From the NCBI GenBank assembly GCA_019155185.1, contig CM032804.1, forward strand, positions 12,682,992 to 12,746,991: DNA of 64,000 bases. The letters run 5' to 3'. This DNA is from Beaufortia kweichowensis (lineage: Eukaryota; Chordata; Actinopteri; Cypriniformes; Gastromyzontidae). The position numbers were made by a program, and so were the translations under genes. Below, piece after piece: positions 11,651 to 28,600 of this stretch (within the stretch, counting starts at the first letter, position 1; each line of letters opens with the position of its first letter). The notes below the pieces were generated by a model. It had not been told where the DNA came from, did not search any database, and was given only the letters and a program-made list of their open reading frames with translations.

Positions 11651-11709
11651 ATCTCATGAATATGGAGCAGCTTGTTTTGAAAGAGGAGCAAAGACCTGAC
11701 GTAGACTGA
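11651..11709 (+). CDS. possible terminal exon with stop
   Basis: A good polypyrimidine tract (TTCTTTCCTTTGTTGCCAGAG) precedes an open segment that reads DLMNMEQLVLKEEQRPDVD and then TGA in the phase of the upstream candidates. This needs the second AG of CCAGAG as acceptor. Using the first AG gives a stop after three codons. Confidence 0.15.
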
Positions 11710-11910
11710 CACATGAGTGCAAAACAATGCAGGCCATTCGGTGTCCAGGGCAGCGCTGATGAGTGTGAAGGACTGCTGGACAGAGATGTGTGTGTGTATG
11801 TTTAATAGGGAAAACCTGAATTTAAAGAAATAGATGATGTTGCATCACAGATTCACATCTATTCTATATATTCTATACACATTCTATAGGCAGAAAATGT
11901 TTATGCCCAT

Positions 11911-11962
11911 TACATTAAATGTGTTTGGGTGGCACTGTTATCCAAAGCAACTTAAAAGTGCA
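11911..11962 (-). repeat. SINE tail fragment, inverted
   Basis: On the minus strand this contains the motif TTGGATAACAGTGCC, preceded by AAGTTGC. It is recognisable as a decayed copy of the tail shared by many teleost tRNA-derived SINEs (compare 44141-44197). Confidence 0.4.
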
Positions 11963-12261
11963 TTTTTTTGGTATATGATTTGATGCATCATTTTATAACC
12001 AAATCACCTTTTTGAACTGTCAGATTTATCGTACCTGGATGGTTAAGTGATATTCTGATTTCCTAAAGACATGCCTTAGGACACATTTGCTACATCTCTG
12101 GTATTTTACCGCTACATTTTTTACAATGCAATGTTTCTCGTATTACAATTAGCAAAAGCAACTGCTAAGTCAGTGATTCCCAGCCAGCCCAGTAGATATT
12201 GTTGCCACTGAGCAGCCTTGCAAGAAACACTGTCAGAGTATTTTGGCAGAACAAACCAGTT

Positions 12262-12392
12262 CATGTAGCTCAACTGATTATGGCTTATAGGTTCACTTAC
12301 TTCCTAGGGGACATGCTTTTTAACAATTGTAAACCTTGGATGCATGGTTAGTTGCTTTTGATAAAAGCAACTGCCAAGTGAGTAAATGTAAA
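12262..12392 (+). repeat. tRNA-derived SINE copy (degenerate)
   Basis: The left part has an A-box-like TAGCTCAACTGATTATGG and a B-box-like TAGGTTCACTTACTTCC. The right part ends TTGATAAAAGCAACTGCCAA followed by GTGAGTAAATGTAAA, the common fish SINE tail. The overall layout (tRNA head, unrelated body, tail) supports the call. Confidence 0.55.
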
Positions 12393-14380
12393 ACAAATGT
12401 CATAAACAAATCCTTTGGTTCCTTTGATTATACCCAACCCTACTGACTACAGTCACAGTCTCTTAACTCTGACAGTCACAAGATAAACTTCAAAGCAGCT
12501 GTCAGACTAAATGGGAAATGGCAGCGTGTGACCTATAAAAGAACCTCTGCTGGATCTGTGATTGATTTGTTAGGAAAGAGGTAAAAGGGCTTGTAAGGAA
12601 AGTAAATAAAAGAATGCGTATCAATACATCATCAATATGTGTACTTTGGGGGCGGAGCCTCTCGAGAAAAAGTTACAGGTTGATCAATGTGTATATAATA
12701 AACGTAAATATATGAGATAATCTTTAGTTATGGATCGCCAGTGATGCATAAGATCCAGACAGATGGCCGTGTGTAAAAAGTCAAAAGGATCAAGTTAGAA
12801 TTAAACACCCTTATAATGAAATTAAAAACATGTTTTTAGCCACCAGGATCAATGAATCATATGTTTCATGCTTGTCTAATCAGTGTCATAGGAAACAATG
12901 TCTGTTCTCTTTTTTCAATACGTAAGTGTAATTTGTGATGTAATTGTGTAGTCAATGCTCTTTGTGTCTTCTAACATCCCCAAGGAAAAAAATACTGCAC
13001 AGGGGTTGCTCTTTCATAACTCATGAGACTTAATAAATGTCTAATTTTTATTCACCTTTGACTCAGTGTTCTCCTAAAATTATTTTGGATAAATAAAATA
13101 CACATAAATTAGACTATTGTTGACATACAGTATATAAAATGAGTACATAGAAGATATTTTGGTCTTTGAATTCAATGAGAAATGTTTGTGTCTGATTTCC
13201 AATTGCATCCATAATATGTCAAAGCACACTTTGAGACATTATCGAGCTTTCTTCTGAAAACAGAAGACTTGGGCACAAGTCACCATTTTTTTCTATTTAA
13301 TCTCATTTGTGACTAGGAGAAACAATGGAGTTATTAAGAAGATTTGTGATTTTGCATTCCTATGGGAAAGGCCTCTCTGTTGGTCTGTGTTCATCAGACA
13401 GCTGGTATGGAAACAGCTCTGGAATTAAGATGAGTTCTGAAATCCCATGTTTACAGTGCTAACAGACAGACAGACTCATGACAGCGCTGGTGGCCGTGAC
13501 AGCATTTGATTGGCCTTTCCTCTGTGCCGTGTGATCACAGGCTTCTTTAATGACTTACAGGATCCACTTTGTTTCAGCCCTGAGCTGTTTTCCTCCCCCC
13601 ATGTGAAGTATCTGGCCAAACCTCTCTTCCACAACCTCAGGTTTTTTATGGATACACTTAGTGCTCACTGTAGATCACCTGGGATTGCATGGGGTCAAAC
13701 CTTACTCGACCTTTGACTTGTGTCTTGTGGAGAGAGAGAGAATAAAGTCAACTATTGCTTTTCATTTTAGGAAGAATTTAAAAGCGAACAATTTATGACG
13801 CTTAGTCTTATTCAGAATTTACCAATTTTAGGGTTACATATTTATATGTTATTTTATTGCACATATTAGTTTTAGAATTGTAATTAAAGTTTGTGATTAT
13901 ATATTAAGTAATATATTATTTTTTATTCATTATATAATTAAGATATTTTATATATCTGTAAAGATATTTAAGATGATCAAAACTAATGCAAAACTTTTGT
14001 GAAATTAGCTCATCTTTACATTAGCCTTCATAAAAGAACATAGTCATGACAGGTAATCTGTTTACAATGTCTTTATTTAACGTCCCTTATGAAAACTAAC
14101 CATAGTTTTGTAGTAAAAGTATAGTGGTTTGACCATGTTTTTTGACTGGTTTTGTTCTATAGCAAAATTCGTAGTTAGTCGTTACTACTAGAAAAACTGT
14201 ATTAAATTGACACTGGGTTAATATTAGCGGTAAGGGGTAAGACGTACTGGCCACAATTGAAACTTTTGCGGTTGCTTGTAACACATTTGAACAGTTTTTC
14301 AAGTATTTTCAGACGAGCTCATGATCTTGACACGCTGGAGTGTCTTTAACTTTAATGGAAATGCCACGAGCGTGAAAGTC
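12393..14380. other. intergenic, no gene recognised
   Basis: AT-rich DNA with short ORFs only. A short GA run lies at about 13729-13740. Nothing else is supported. Confidence 0.5.
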
Positions 14381-14462
14381 ATCAGGCTGTCACGGATCCG
14401 CGCGTGGCCATGAGCGGCATGATAAAGAACCGGGCGCGAGGAGACCGGCTAATGGACGGAAG

Positions 14463-17087
14463 ATGAGGAGAAAAACAATAGCGAAGCGCATCCTGTACAC
14501 TGGACACGAGGGATGCGGAGAGCAGCCTGAGGAAGCGACTCACATCTTCTGTGTATGTGAACAACAAGCTTTTGTCCCCGGCGTGTCGTTTATTTGATTT
14601 AATTATGCGACTGTCTTTCAGCCAGAGCCGAAGAGACGAAGATGGAGAGCAGAGGAGATCTCAGCTTATTATGCTGACTATGTGAAGTTCAAAACAAGGG
14701 TTTGTTCCTTCTTATTGTTAAACCAATATTTAAAATCGGGTTTTTTTAGCTGATAATCATTCCTGAATAAACTTGAATGACCTAACAACTGTTGCAATTA
14801 TAATTATTATGATGTATATAAAATACATTTATAAGTGTATGTTTCCTGTTGTTCAAAATGTATTTAAAGATATTTAATAATTAATTTAATATATATAACT
14901 ATTTTCATGATTTTGTGGGTGGGGTATTGCATTAACAGCACATAGCTCATAGGTTCGATTGCCAGGAACCACAAAAAACTTGAATGCACTGTATGTTACT
15001 TTGGATACTTTGAGTTAAAGCATCTGCCAAATACATTTAGTAGAGTTAATAGAAATGCAAAGCAATGCATAAAGGCTGTTTTAAGACCTATCCAGAACTA
15101 TTACTTTCTTACAGTTTTCTTAGAGTAAGTAGGGCAATACTGTCTGATATAGTTTATTTCAAGAAGATATGCTTTTTATTTACTGTCACGCAGGCTTTTG
15201 AAGTTGTCCAGCCCATAAGTGATGCAGCAAGGGATGCAGATTTTACCATGGAGGTAATACGATTCTACACCACTGAGATGCTTTAGCTTTTAATAATGTA
15301 TCAATAAATCCACTGCATGAATCCAGAGCCAAAGTACTGGAGTGTATATGTGAAATAAAAAGTAAATTGCAACTACAGCTCCAAACATTTGGTTTGTAGG
15401 CCTACACTTAAAATAATAACGGGTATTTTGGATTAATTGTTGATATTTAAGTGAATCCGTGACAGTGCCTTTTCTGTTAACTGTGTTTATACTGTGATGT
15501 GGATAACGTCCTTCCAGGTGCTCGGAAGCCTCCAATCACGTCCGAGGGCGGAGCTTATTGCAATGGTGCTGAGTATGCAGAAGGAGATGGATGGCCTCCG
15601 AGAGCAAATCAGGAGCCTAACAGGTATAGCAGTAGTATTTGACGAAATTCTGAAATGAGGGTCTGGTTTTTTAGTCCAGTGTAAATTTGTGCTCAAGTTC
15701 CATATGATGTTTACGTTGCTTTAAGGTTAATGGTATCTGGACATACACCTTAAGTATGGTTTATTATCAAGTTTTAATATTACTGTGGTGCCATGTTAAC
15801 AGGTTAACACTTCTTTTGACATGATTTATGACTATTTATATACTGATTATTCTTTGCAGCTTGTGGGAAACTGGCACAAACCCTCGAAGACCTAATCAAG
15901 AGGAGTGATCGATGGCTGAGCACCACCACCGAAACCCTGACTACCAGCATCCCGAGGGTGCACGAGACCAGCGGCCCACCCAGTCAGATTTCAACTCCAA
16001 CATCGCTTAATGGAAAAACAAGTGAATGTACAAGTTCAAATGGTCAAGGGTGTGGTCAGAATGAGGCCAGACAAAGAAATGTAGCACTTGTCGAACAGAA
16101 AGTAAGTTCCACTGTTCCACAAAAAGTTTGTGACTGGATCATCTTGAATCAAATTCTGTTTTTTACTCCAGCTCATCACTGCTGATCTTCTGGAGCGCTG
16201 CAACACAGGGACCACTGCTCAGAAACTCACCAATGACCTGCTGCGCAGCCTGTACGACAGAGACTGTCTGGCTTCTCACTCCATCTCAGGCGTCATTAAC
16301 AGCAAGAGAGGGACACCTAAGCCGGCTCTTCCATCTCATGAGATCCAGGCTATTCTGAGTATGTATTCTGTAGGAGTGGAAGTTTGTGCCTTTTGTTTTA
16401 TTATTTTAGACCTTTTAACATTTTACAATAAAAAACAAAATATACGAACATAAATTCTTCCCAAAACCCTTTATTCTCCCTGTAATGTTAAAGTTACAGA
16501 TTGCTTTTTGTTATTAAATTCACAGAATTATTATTATTATTATTATACAAAGATTATTATTATATGTTTACCCCAATCTACCATAAAATTTATTTTTTGT
16601 TATTTTTGTATCTTGTATTGGATTATGTGAATTTGACTGTATGTTTTCAAAAGTGATGACCACTCCGAGACGGCACCCATAGGGTCATGGGAAAGGTTAA
16701 AACTGCATACCCTAGAATTTTTTATTTAACAGCTCGAATGAAAAATGTGTAGTTTAGGCCAAACCAAAATAAACAATGATTTTGTGCCATTTGTAACAAA
16801 AACAGCGATCATCATTGGATGTCTGATTATAAGTTTGACAAACATCAGTTCTGTTTCATTAACTGTAATCAATTTATTGTGTTTTAAAGTTCGGATTTTC
16901 GATCAATTAAACATTCTTTGCAGGAACAGTGCAGCGGTTCTTCCCTGGGAAAACCGATTCGGAAATAAAGGGCTACATTCGCCAGAAGCTTCAGAACGAG
17001 TCCAAAAGACTCCGCAAAAGGCCACACCCAGCTGAGGATTCATTGGTGGGCTCTTTCGAGGAGGTGGGGACAATATTTGAGCATTGA
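14463..17087 (+). CDS. BEN-domain protein with coiled coil, unnamed
   Basis: Seven exons join in frame to about 308 aa: 14463-14552, 14622-14699, 15194-15253, 15518-15623, 15860-16101, 16172-16358 and 16924-17087. All introns are GT-AG. A basic RRRWRAEE stretch (about aa 34-41) is followed by a likely coiled coil (about aa 85-130) and a Ser/Thr-rich linker. A BEN domain occupies about aa 193-290, with the hallmarks LLRSLYDRDCLASHSISG, a KPAL motif and FFPGKTDSEIKGYIRQKL. BEN domains bind DNA or mediate chromatin contacts, often in repressors, so a nuclear role is inferred. The first exon is the least certain: it rests on a GTATGT donor, correct phase and a CpG-rich setting. It resembles no named BEND, BANP or NACC protein that I can recall. 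Confidence 0.8.
14920..15045 (+). repeat. tRNA-derived SINE copy in BEN-gene intron
   Basis: A head with CATAGCTCATAGGTTCGATT (B-box-like GGTTCGATT) is followed by the decayed tail ACTTTGAGTTAAAGCATCTG and CCAAATACATTTAG. It is oriented with the host gene, in the intron between exons 2 and 3. Confidence 0.55.
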
Positions 17088-18380
17088 CTGACACACCAGT
17101 GTTTAAAACAACTATTAAAGACAATTGTAGCATTTTCTCCTCATGCTGTTGTCAACATTAAGATCTAATGTTCAAATGCTTAAAGTGTTTGAAAGGTTGT
17201 CCTCTGAGCTGTAAAATCCATGACAAACTAAAGTATTGTTTTGTCACGTTGATCACACAAAACTGTGACTGTATTGATTCAGCTTCGCAGAAAAGACCTC
17301 TGGAGTTTCATGGCAATTTGCAATGGATAGAAAGCTTGTCGAGTAGCATCACTGCCAGACGTTTTCTTCACAACTGTATCACACACTGTTTGTTGTGCAT
17401 GAAAACTTCAAATGAAGTTCAGGCCGAAGCTGTGAGCGCAGTGGCAGACTGTTAAGCGTCGCTCTCCTGTAAAATTACATAAACGTCACTTGGCAGGGGG
17501 GTACGTTGTGATTGATGTAGTTCAGACTTGTGGAATTTCCGTCGATCGCATGTTAGAAGTGTGCTCACTGCGTGTAATGTGAATATATTTTCTGTAAATG
17601 TGTCTTTAAAAAACACACGTGCCTCTTTTATTGGGATATTCCTTACCAGGGCCTTATCAGTCTGTAAACGCAGCAGCTCCCAAACCACTGTGATTACATC
17701 CATTAAAACAACTTTGTCTGGATAAAAAGTGTGTGGCATCTTTATTGTGTTTCAAAAAATGTCTGTTTATAAAAGAGTCAGCAGCGCGACATACTAAAAA
17801 CGTACGTGTCTTTTAACCGACGGCTATTTAAGCAAATTAACCCCACACTCACCAGCTGTAGCACCCCACCCACCCTTCTCTGGAAAAACACATGGCGCAA
17901 TGGACGGCGTGGGAACCGCATATGGTACATAATCAATAGGCCTTATCGCACAGGCACAACCTGAACAGCAGACACACAGCATCAGGCTAGACCATTATCA
18001 GTGATACATGACCCTAATCCATTTATGTGTCAATGATACAACAGACTGGCGTTCAGAAAAACAACGGCGTCACACCGGGGACGATATCTTCACTGATCCA
18101 GCCGTCTTATAGACCTCGCCTCTATTTCCACTCATTAGATATGTTAACAGCAAATCGATGCGCTTCTTTTGTTTTCGCAGGTTCAGACATTTGTGTCGGA
18201 CAGCGGTCTCCATCCAAATGTTTTCTTTTATCTCAAGTCAGGATGTAAATGTTGCAAGAACGAGAATATTTCAAACAGTGTTATTTGATCTCTGAAGGCT
18301 CAAGTTGATTTACAAATACAAGAAGTACTTCAGCTTTTTTCACTGCGCAGCCAAACAAAACTTCAAAGTTGAAGGTTGGA
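17088..18380. other. 3' flank of the BEN gene and intergenic DNA
   Basis: An ATTAAA at about 17113 could be the poly(A) signal of the BEN gene; no AATAAA is nearby. The remainder holds short ORFs on both strands without recognisable products. Confidence 0.4.
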
Positions 18381-18680
18381 GCATTAAGCGGTTCTCAGGG
18401 CCTCCATCTTTCCAACACAAACACGCCTCGGCCCTCCGCGGGGCTCGCGCTGAACCTGGGTAAAAGCAGCGGGGAGGACGAGTGAAATTAAACGTTTGCA
18501 GAACGGCGAAAAAACACGCCTCCTCCTGTAGGCCCATGCGTTTCCCGCAGAGCTGTAATATGTCATCTGGGCAGTCGCTCCAATGGAGGACATATCCCAC
18601 AATGCCCTGCAAGGCAGGGTGCCACAGTACCCGTTGCGGCTCACTAACATGCTTCCACGTGCCATCTTAACTTTTCATTT
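18380..18680. promoter_or_regulatory. GC-rich island with ZNF143-like motif
   Basis: A CpG-containing island in otherwise AT-rich DNA. It contains TCCCACAATGCCCTGC at 18595-18610, which matches the ZNF143/STAF site (core CCCAYAATGC) found at many vertebrate promoters, plus a CCAAT box at 18580-18584. No start exon could be recognised, so it may be a promoter of a noncoding transcript or a regulatory island. Confidence 0.35.
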
Positions 18681-19183
18681 GTCTTCTTCTACCTGTCAAG
18701 AGGAGGAAAAATGTTTGTAGGGAATCGTCCTCGCTTCATTGTACTACTGTGTAAATGACATCGCACTTTTATTTGATGATCGACAGGCATTTTAGAAGTC
18801 TCAATAATCCTATTAAATACATATTTTTCATATATAATAAATGTATCTTTCTTGTGTATTGTGCTTTTAGAATATGGACCAGTTTTTCAGTACTGTTTTC
18901 ATTAGTCGTCTTGCTCTCATCTTGGGAATCTTGTTATTTTGTCTGTTATGGCAGTGAGACAGGGAAACGCCCGCTGTCATGTTTCCAACTCAACAAAGAC
19001 TTTAATTTATGTGTTTTTTCTTGGATGGTATCAATTTCCTTTAGCAAGACTCAAAATAAATACATAAAGCAAAATAGTCACACGTGTTTCACAGCAAATT
19101 ACTTTTATTCATTTTGCATTTTTTTTTATGTAAAACGACTTGCATTTAATCCTTACATAGCTTCTATCAATTTGTGCATTATT

Positions 19184-19249
19184 TAAGATCAAACCTATGA
19201 TCTTTGCATTGCTATTGTAATGCTCTATCAATTGAGCTACATGAACACC
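19184..19249 (-). repeat. tRNA-like SINE head
   Basis: On the minus strand it reads TAGCTCAATTGATAGAGC, an almost perfect tRNA A-box region, followed about 30 bases later by a B-box-like AGGTTTGATCTT. The clover-leaf cannot be completed (no intact acceptor stem), so it is a SINE head or tRNA pseudogene rather than a functional tRNA. Confidence 0.5.
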
Positions 19250-19439
19250 ATGTTTTTGTAGTTGTACCTTTTTCTGTAAATTAAAGGGGCTAACCATCGG
19301 TCCAAACCCAACATAACTCGCATTCAAGAACTGTGAACGTGAGAGAGGATCAGGATGGTCAGTTGTCAGGGCAACACGGCCCCCGGAGAGGGACGGGGGT
19401 GAAGCAAACACCTGCCCCGCTCAGATCTGTGGGGAATTA

Positions 19440-20110
19440 TTCTGACTGCGAGCAGATGAGGACCCTTAAAAACGAGAGAGAGAGGGAGAACGAGGAGGAA
19501 AAGTCGGGTGAAAACACGAGCATCTGTCCAATGAGAAGAGTGGAATTTATTTATTATCGGGAGGAAGAGGTGGTTCCATGGGGTGGTTTGATTAATGTCC
19601 AGCCCTCCATCTTGTCAGTCCGTTTTTGTCTGTTGAAAGGAAAACAAAGCACGGGGGGCTGAGCGAGAGAGGGAGAGCGAGCGAGGAAGAGAGGGAGGGG
19701 AGAGAAAGGGGTGGTGGGGGGTGTTCGGTTAATGGCTGCCACTGAGGTTTCTTTTCATGTCGCTTGGGCCCGTCAGCTTTGATTGATGGCTCAGACAATG
19801 ATTGGACAGACCCTTAGCTCCTGCTCACCGACCATGAGCATTATGGGAAAAAAGAGAGAAAGTGGGAGAGAGAGAGAGCTCGACCAATCGGAATCCAGAA
19901 AAGCACCTCTCTGGCCAATCAGAGCGGGGAAGAAAATAGAGCAAGGAGCCGAGCTGCTGCAAGAGAGAGAGAGGGAGGAGGGAAACGGAGAGAAAGAGAA
20001 AATGAAGACAGACGGAATGAATAAAAGAGGTGGAGATTTAGATGCTGTCTGTCTAATCTCACTCGATTATATATGTGTATATAACAGTCTGTATGTGTAA
20101 GCACTCCATC
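19440..20110. promoter_or_regulatory. GA-rich, CCAAT-containing regulatory-like block
   Basis: Purine-rich GAGA tracts alternate with unique sequence and three CCAAT boxes (19801, 19884, 19915). Such mixtures occur at vertebrate promoters and enhancers. No exon was identified. Confidence 0.3.
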
Positions 20111-20789
20111 CAAACCTGTTCAATCTTTCTCTCGCTATCTTTCATTTGGCATCTCAAACCCCATTTTCTTTCGCTAACAACCTTTCAGCTTTTAGGATCT
20201 GTTGAGAAATTAAAGCAGTGTATCAAATTGAAGCGTATACGTAGTTAATTGAACATGCAGTCGAATCACAATCGGTGGCCTAAAATCATTTTCATTTGAG
20301 GTTTTGTGTCATCTGAACTCGATTTTCGAAACTAAAAATCACATTTTTGTCCCGCTCTAGGCACAACAAAGCCTCGCTTGAAGTGACGTTTTGAAGCACA
20401 CTGAAACGGACAGAAACAGGAGGCGGCTATTCTGTCGGGAGAACCGCAAATCCAGGAGCTGTCTGTCATAATTTCCCAACGTTGAGGTACAACTGAAGCA
20501 TGGTTATGTCAGCAAATATTACCTTTGAAAGCTACTAACAAAATAAGAGTTTCCGAGTCGTTTTGAGGACACATTTATTCATACCAGTTCAATGTGATTT
20601 GGACTGTTTCTAGTATATAATAATATGCAAATTTTCCTTTTGCATGGACTACCCAGGTGACCTTGTATGCTGTTTATAAAATAGTAGGTGTTATTTGGCG
20701 TATAAAGTACAATATATAGTGTGATGGTTTTCTATTCTTAACACAGCAGGTGAAACATACCTCCCATCTCTTATGTTTAAAACAGAATA

Positions 20790-21011
20790 TGTGACCCGGC
20801 CTGTGAAAACCAAGCTTTTTGTAATTTACTGTTTTCTACATAAAATCATTCTACATAACACAAAGAACATTCTGTGAAAATATAACCTTGATATCTTTAA
20901 TATTAACTGAGTGTGAACATGTCAAAGATTGAAATCTTAGTGAAATTAATGATGAAAAATCAAACTTTAATGCTTGTTAGTCATAATTAGATGCCTAAAG
21001 TTTAGCCTGGA
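20790..21011 (+). mobile_element. MITE-like element, copy C (3' end decayed)
   Basis: Begins TGTGACCCGGCCTGTGAAAA and continues with TTTACTGTTTTCTACATAAA, TCTGTGAAAATATAACCTTG and TAGCCTGG, in register with copy D. The right terminal repeat is lost after about 21011. Confidence 0.65.
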
Positions 21012-25644
<4,633 letters not shown>

Positions 25645-28600
25645 GCAGGAGAGTGCAGTGCTGTGTTCTGTAGACGAGAGATAATAGCCTCTGGCTCTTC
25701 AATCTCTCGACTGTAATGTGTTTCTGACGCCAGCTAGTGCCTGCAGCCCCCTGGGAGGTACAGGGACGACATCATGATGGAGTGTCAGGTGCTTCTGTGT
25801 GTGTGTGAGAGCATGTCAGTATGCATATCAAACAGTTCCATAATGATATCTGTTTTCCTGCCAGCCTCTTTGGACTAAAGGGACCACCTTTGCTTTCTCA
25901 ATTTAAATCACGCCAAAAACTATAGGTGCCCACGTGTAGGCACACCCATATGATGCACACAAGCTTATGCACAGATCTGGTTTTCATAGATTTTGAATCT
26001 CTCATTTGTTCTAATCTGTTATTTCGTTGCTTCTTTGTTGTCCCTGTTTATCTTAAGGTTCTTGCAGATTGGGCATCTATCGAGGTGACATGATGATGGT
26101 AACCATGGTAACCGCCTCAAAGCGGGCATGATGTAACTGTCCATGACACATCCTGACATCAGCCGTATTAAAGAGTTCTAGAGTTTTAGCTTATCATATT
26201 AAGTATATTCTATTATATTTTATATTTCTTTTATATTATAAAATTCTTTTTGTCTTTATTTTGAACAATGTATCTATTATATAATATTATCAAATACTGT
26301 TTTATTATTTAAAACCCAACAAACTCATTTAGGTTTTGCTGTCTCACGCAGACATGAATACATTTTAAGTGCAGCCTAATTGTCTAAATGTCCTATAATA
26401 GAGATGCATTCTGCAACTTCTTAACTCTTTAACTAGACATCAATATACGAAATTAATTTTAGATGCATGTTTGTATGTTTGTTGAAATACAATATGGCCC
26501 AGTCTAAGATGTTACACTTAAGCACAGTCATTGTTCCTTCCAAGATTTCTTTTTTCACTTAAATGTGTCATGAGCCTGTGTTAACCACCTCACCGTGTCC
26601 CCTGACCACAATCCTGTGTTTTTAGGCATTCTGTCAGCGTTAGATTGAAAACAGAAAGATGCTGAGAAGTGAGTGGTTTATGGCCGTGGGGTCAACCTCT
26701 CTGAATAGCGCGGAGAAAGGGAACCCCTCGCATACACATAATTCACAAAGACAGATCGCTCACAGAGAGATATTTCACTGGATCTGTGACATGGAAAGAA
26801 GGCCTTCTCATCTGCCAGGCCTACGGCGTATCGCTGGGTCTGTAATTCACCCGCGTGATTGACAGCTGGGATGGAAAGCCTCAGAAACAGGCTGGGTACG
26901 TCAGATCATCTGGTATGCTGGAATGCCACAATGTCTGACTGTTGTCTGATCTGGACAGGGCAGGCTGTGTTAAGCGATGGGAACGAGCGTGTGAGAAAGA
27001 AAAAAGAGACAACCAGCCCTCACAGGCGGATCAGAGATGGGTAGTGTGACAATATGCATGTGCGTGAATACACGTATGTTATCTGATCGGTCCGGGGCAG
27101 CCGTGCTGTTTGTCTAATGGTTAGGTTACAGCAATTACAGGTCGCTGACTCGCACGCAGACCCAGGCACATACATACACCCTGCGCCCACACGAGCCTGT
27201 CAGATATACATCACTGACATCCCCCCATTGGATTTACAACGTGGACATCAAACGCCCCCTCAGACAGCTGTCTGGCACCCTCACCTTACCTGTCACCTGA
27301 TATCACACACACATATGTAGGCAAACATTTCCCATAGGCAACCTACAATGTCTTTTGTCCTAAATCTATCCCATAATGCAGTGCAGAAGGATTACTGAAA
27401 TAAGATAGTATGTTAAACAAACAAATAAAAATACTTGTTGCAAATTGCATTACATGTGAATGATCAGTTTGCTGATTTGTGCCATACACAAAAATTTGTA
27501 GTTTCTGTGACAACACGCAGACAATTTTTGTAACAATTTTTATTTTACTTGATTTACTACTTGATTTAACATGATAACCATCACTGCACATATTAAGCAT
27601 ACACATTAATTTTTTTTCCTTTTTTATATTTTTATTTAGGTATTTTTAAAAATAACTTTTTTATATTTTAATACATTTTTTTATTTGTTTATTGTTATGA
27701 AAATTTGTTACATATTTATTTTTGAGTCTTAGTCCTTTCTATTAATATATATATTTTATATATATTATATATATTTTAATGTATAGTTTTTCATGATTAG
27801 ATTAGAATTCATCTATGAAATATTAAAGTGAAAAACCCAAAGTGTTCCTCCTGTGAAACGGTGACAGTTAACAGGTCAAATTTGATCACATGAAACATTT
27901 GTAGCTGACTAACATCGTTATTGGTCTTCTCCAAATAAAGTTTATTTTTAGTTGCAATCCTCATAAATAAATGCTGAACGCCCACGAGAGGGAAATCTCT
28001 CAATCTGTGTTTTTACATCGTGACTTTCAGCAGAATGTAATGAGAGAAGCCACCCAGAAAGCAATGACCTTCGACCCTGTCGTAATGCCAGCCTCCGGGC
28101 ATGCTGACTTCACAGACACAGATGCACACAGCTCTTTCTGTTCTGGTTTTCAGCTGTCCGGGCCGTGGAGCCATCGGGAGAATAGCTTATAGACGTGGAG
28201 AGGGACTGAACCCCCAGGCCTGTTCTGGACTCACTGTTGGCTAGAATGGACAGCTGTTTCCCAGGTAACAGGACGGGCGGGTTTATAGGTTAATGTGGGT
28301 GGTGGTGTTCTGGTTTTTGGTTGTCAATGGAAAGCATGGTCTATAATATAATTAAGTTCATAACCAGTACGATTAGAAATATTTTAATGCAATCAATGAT
28401 GACTACAGTCAAATAAAATCTCACACAGAATTGTGTGTGTGTGTGTGTATTCCACTTTGCTGTAGCTTTCCAGATGCCATCACCATGACTACACCAGGCT
28501 GGGAACCTGACCTTTGACATCTCAGAGGGTCACTAAGTGACCCCTGCTGTTTGTACAGAGAAACTCCTTAGTGACAAGCAAAAGGGAAAGACATCTGCTG

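Noticed and set aside
18755..19186. 143-codon open frame, Phe/Ser/Cys rich
   Set aside because: Composition is that of translated AT-rich DNA; no domain, no splice context, no homologue recognised.
19184..19249. Possible functional tRNA gene
   Set aside because: A-box and B-box resemble tRNA, but no complete acceptor stem or clover-leaf can be folded, so it is treated as a SINE head.
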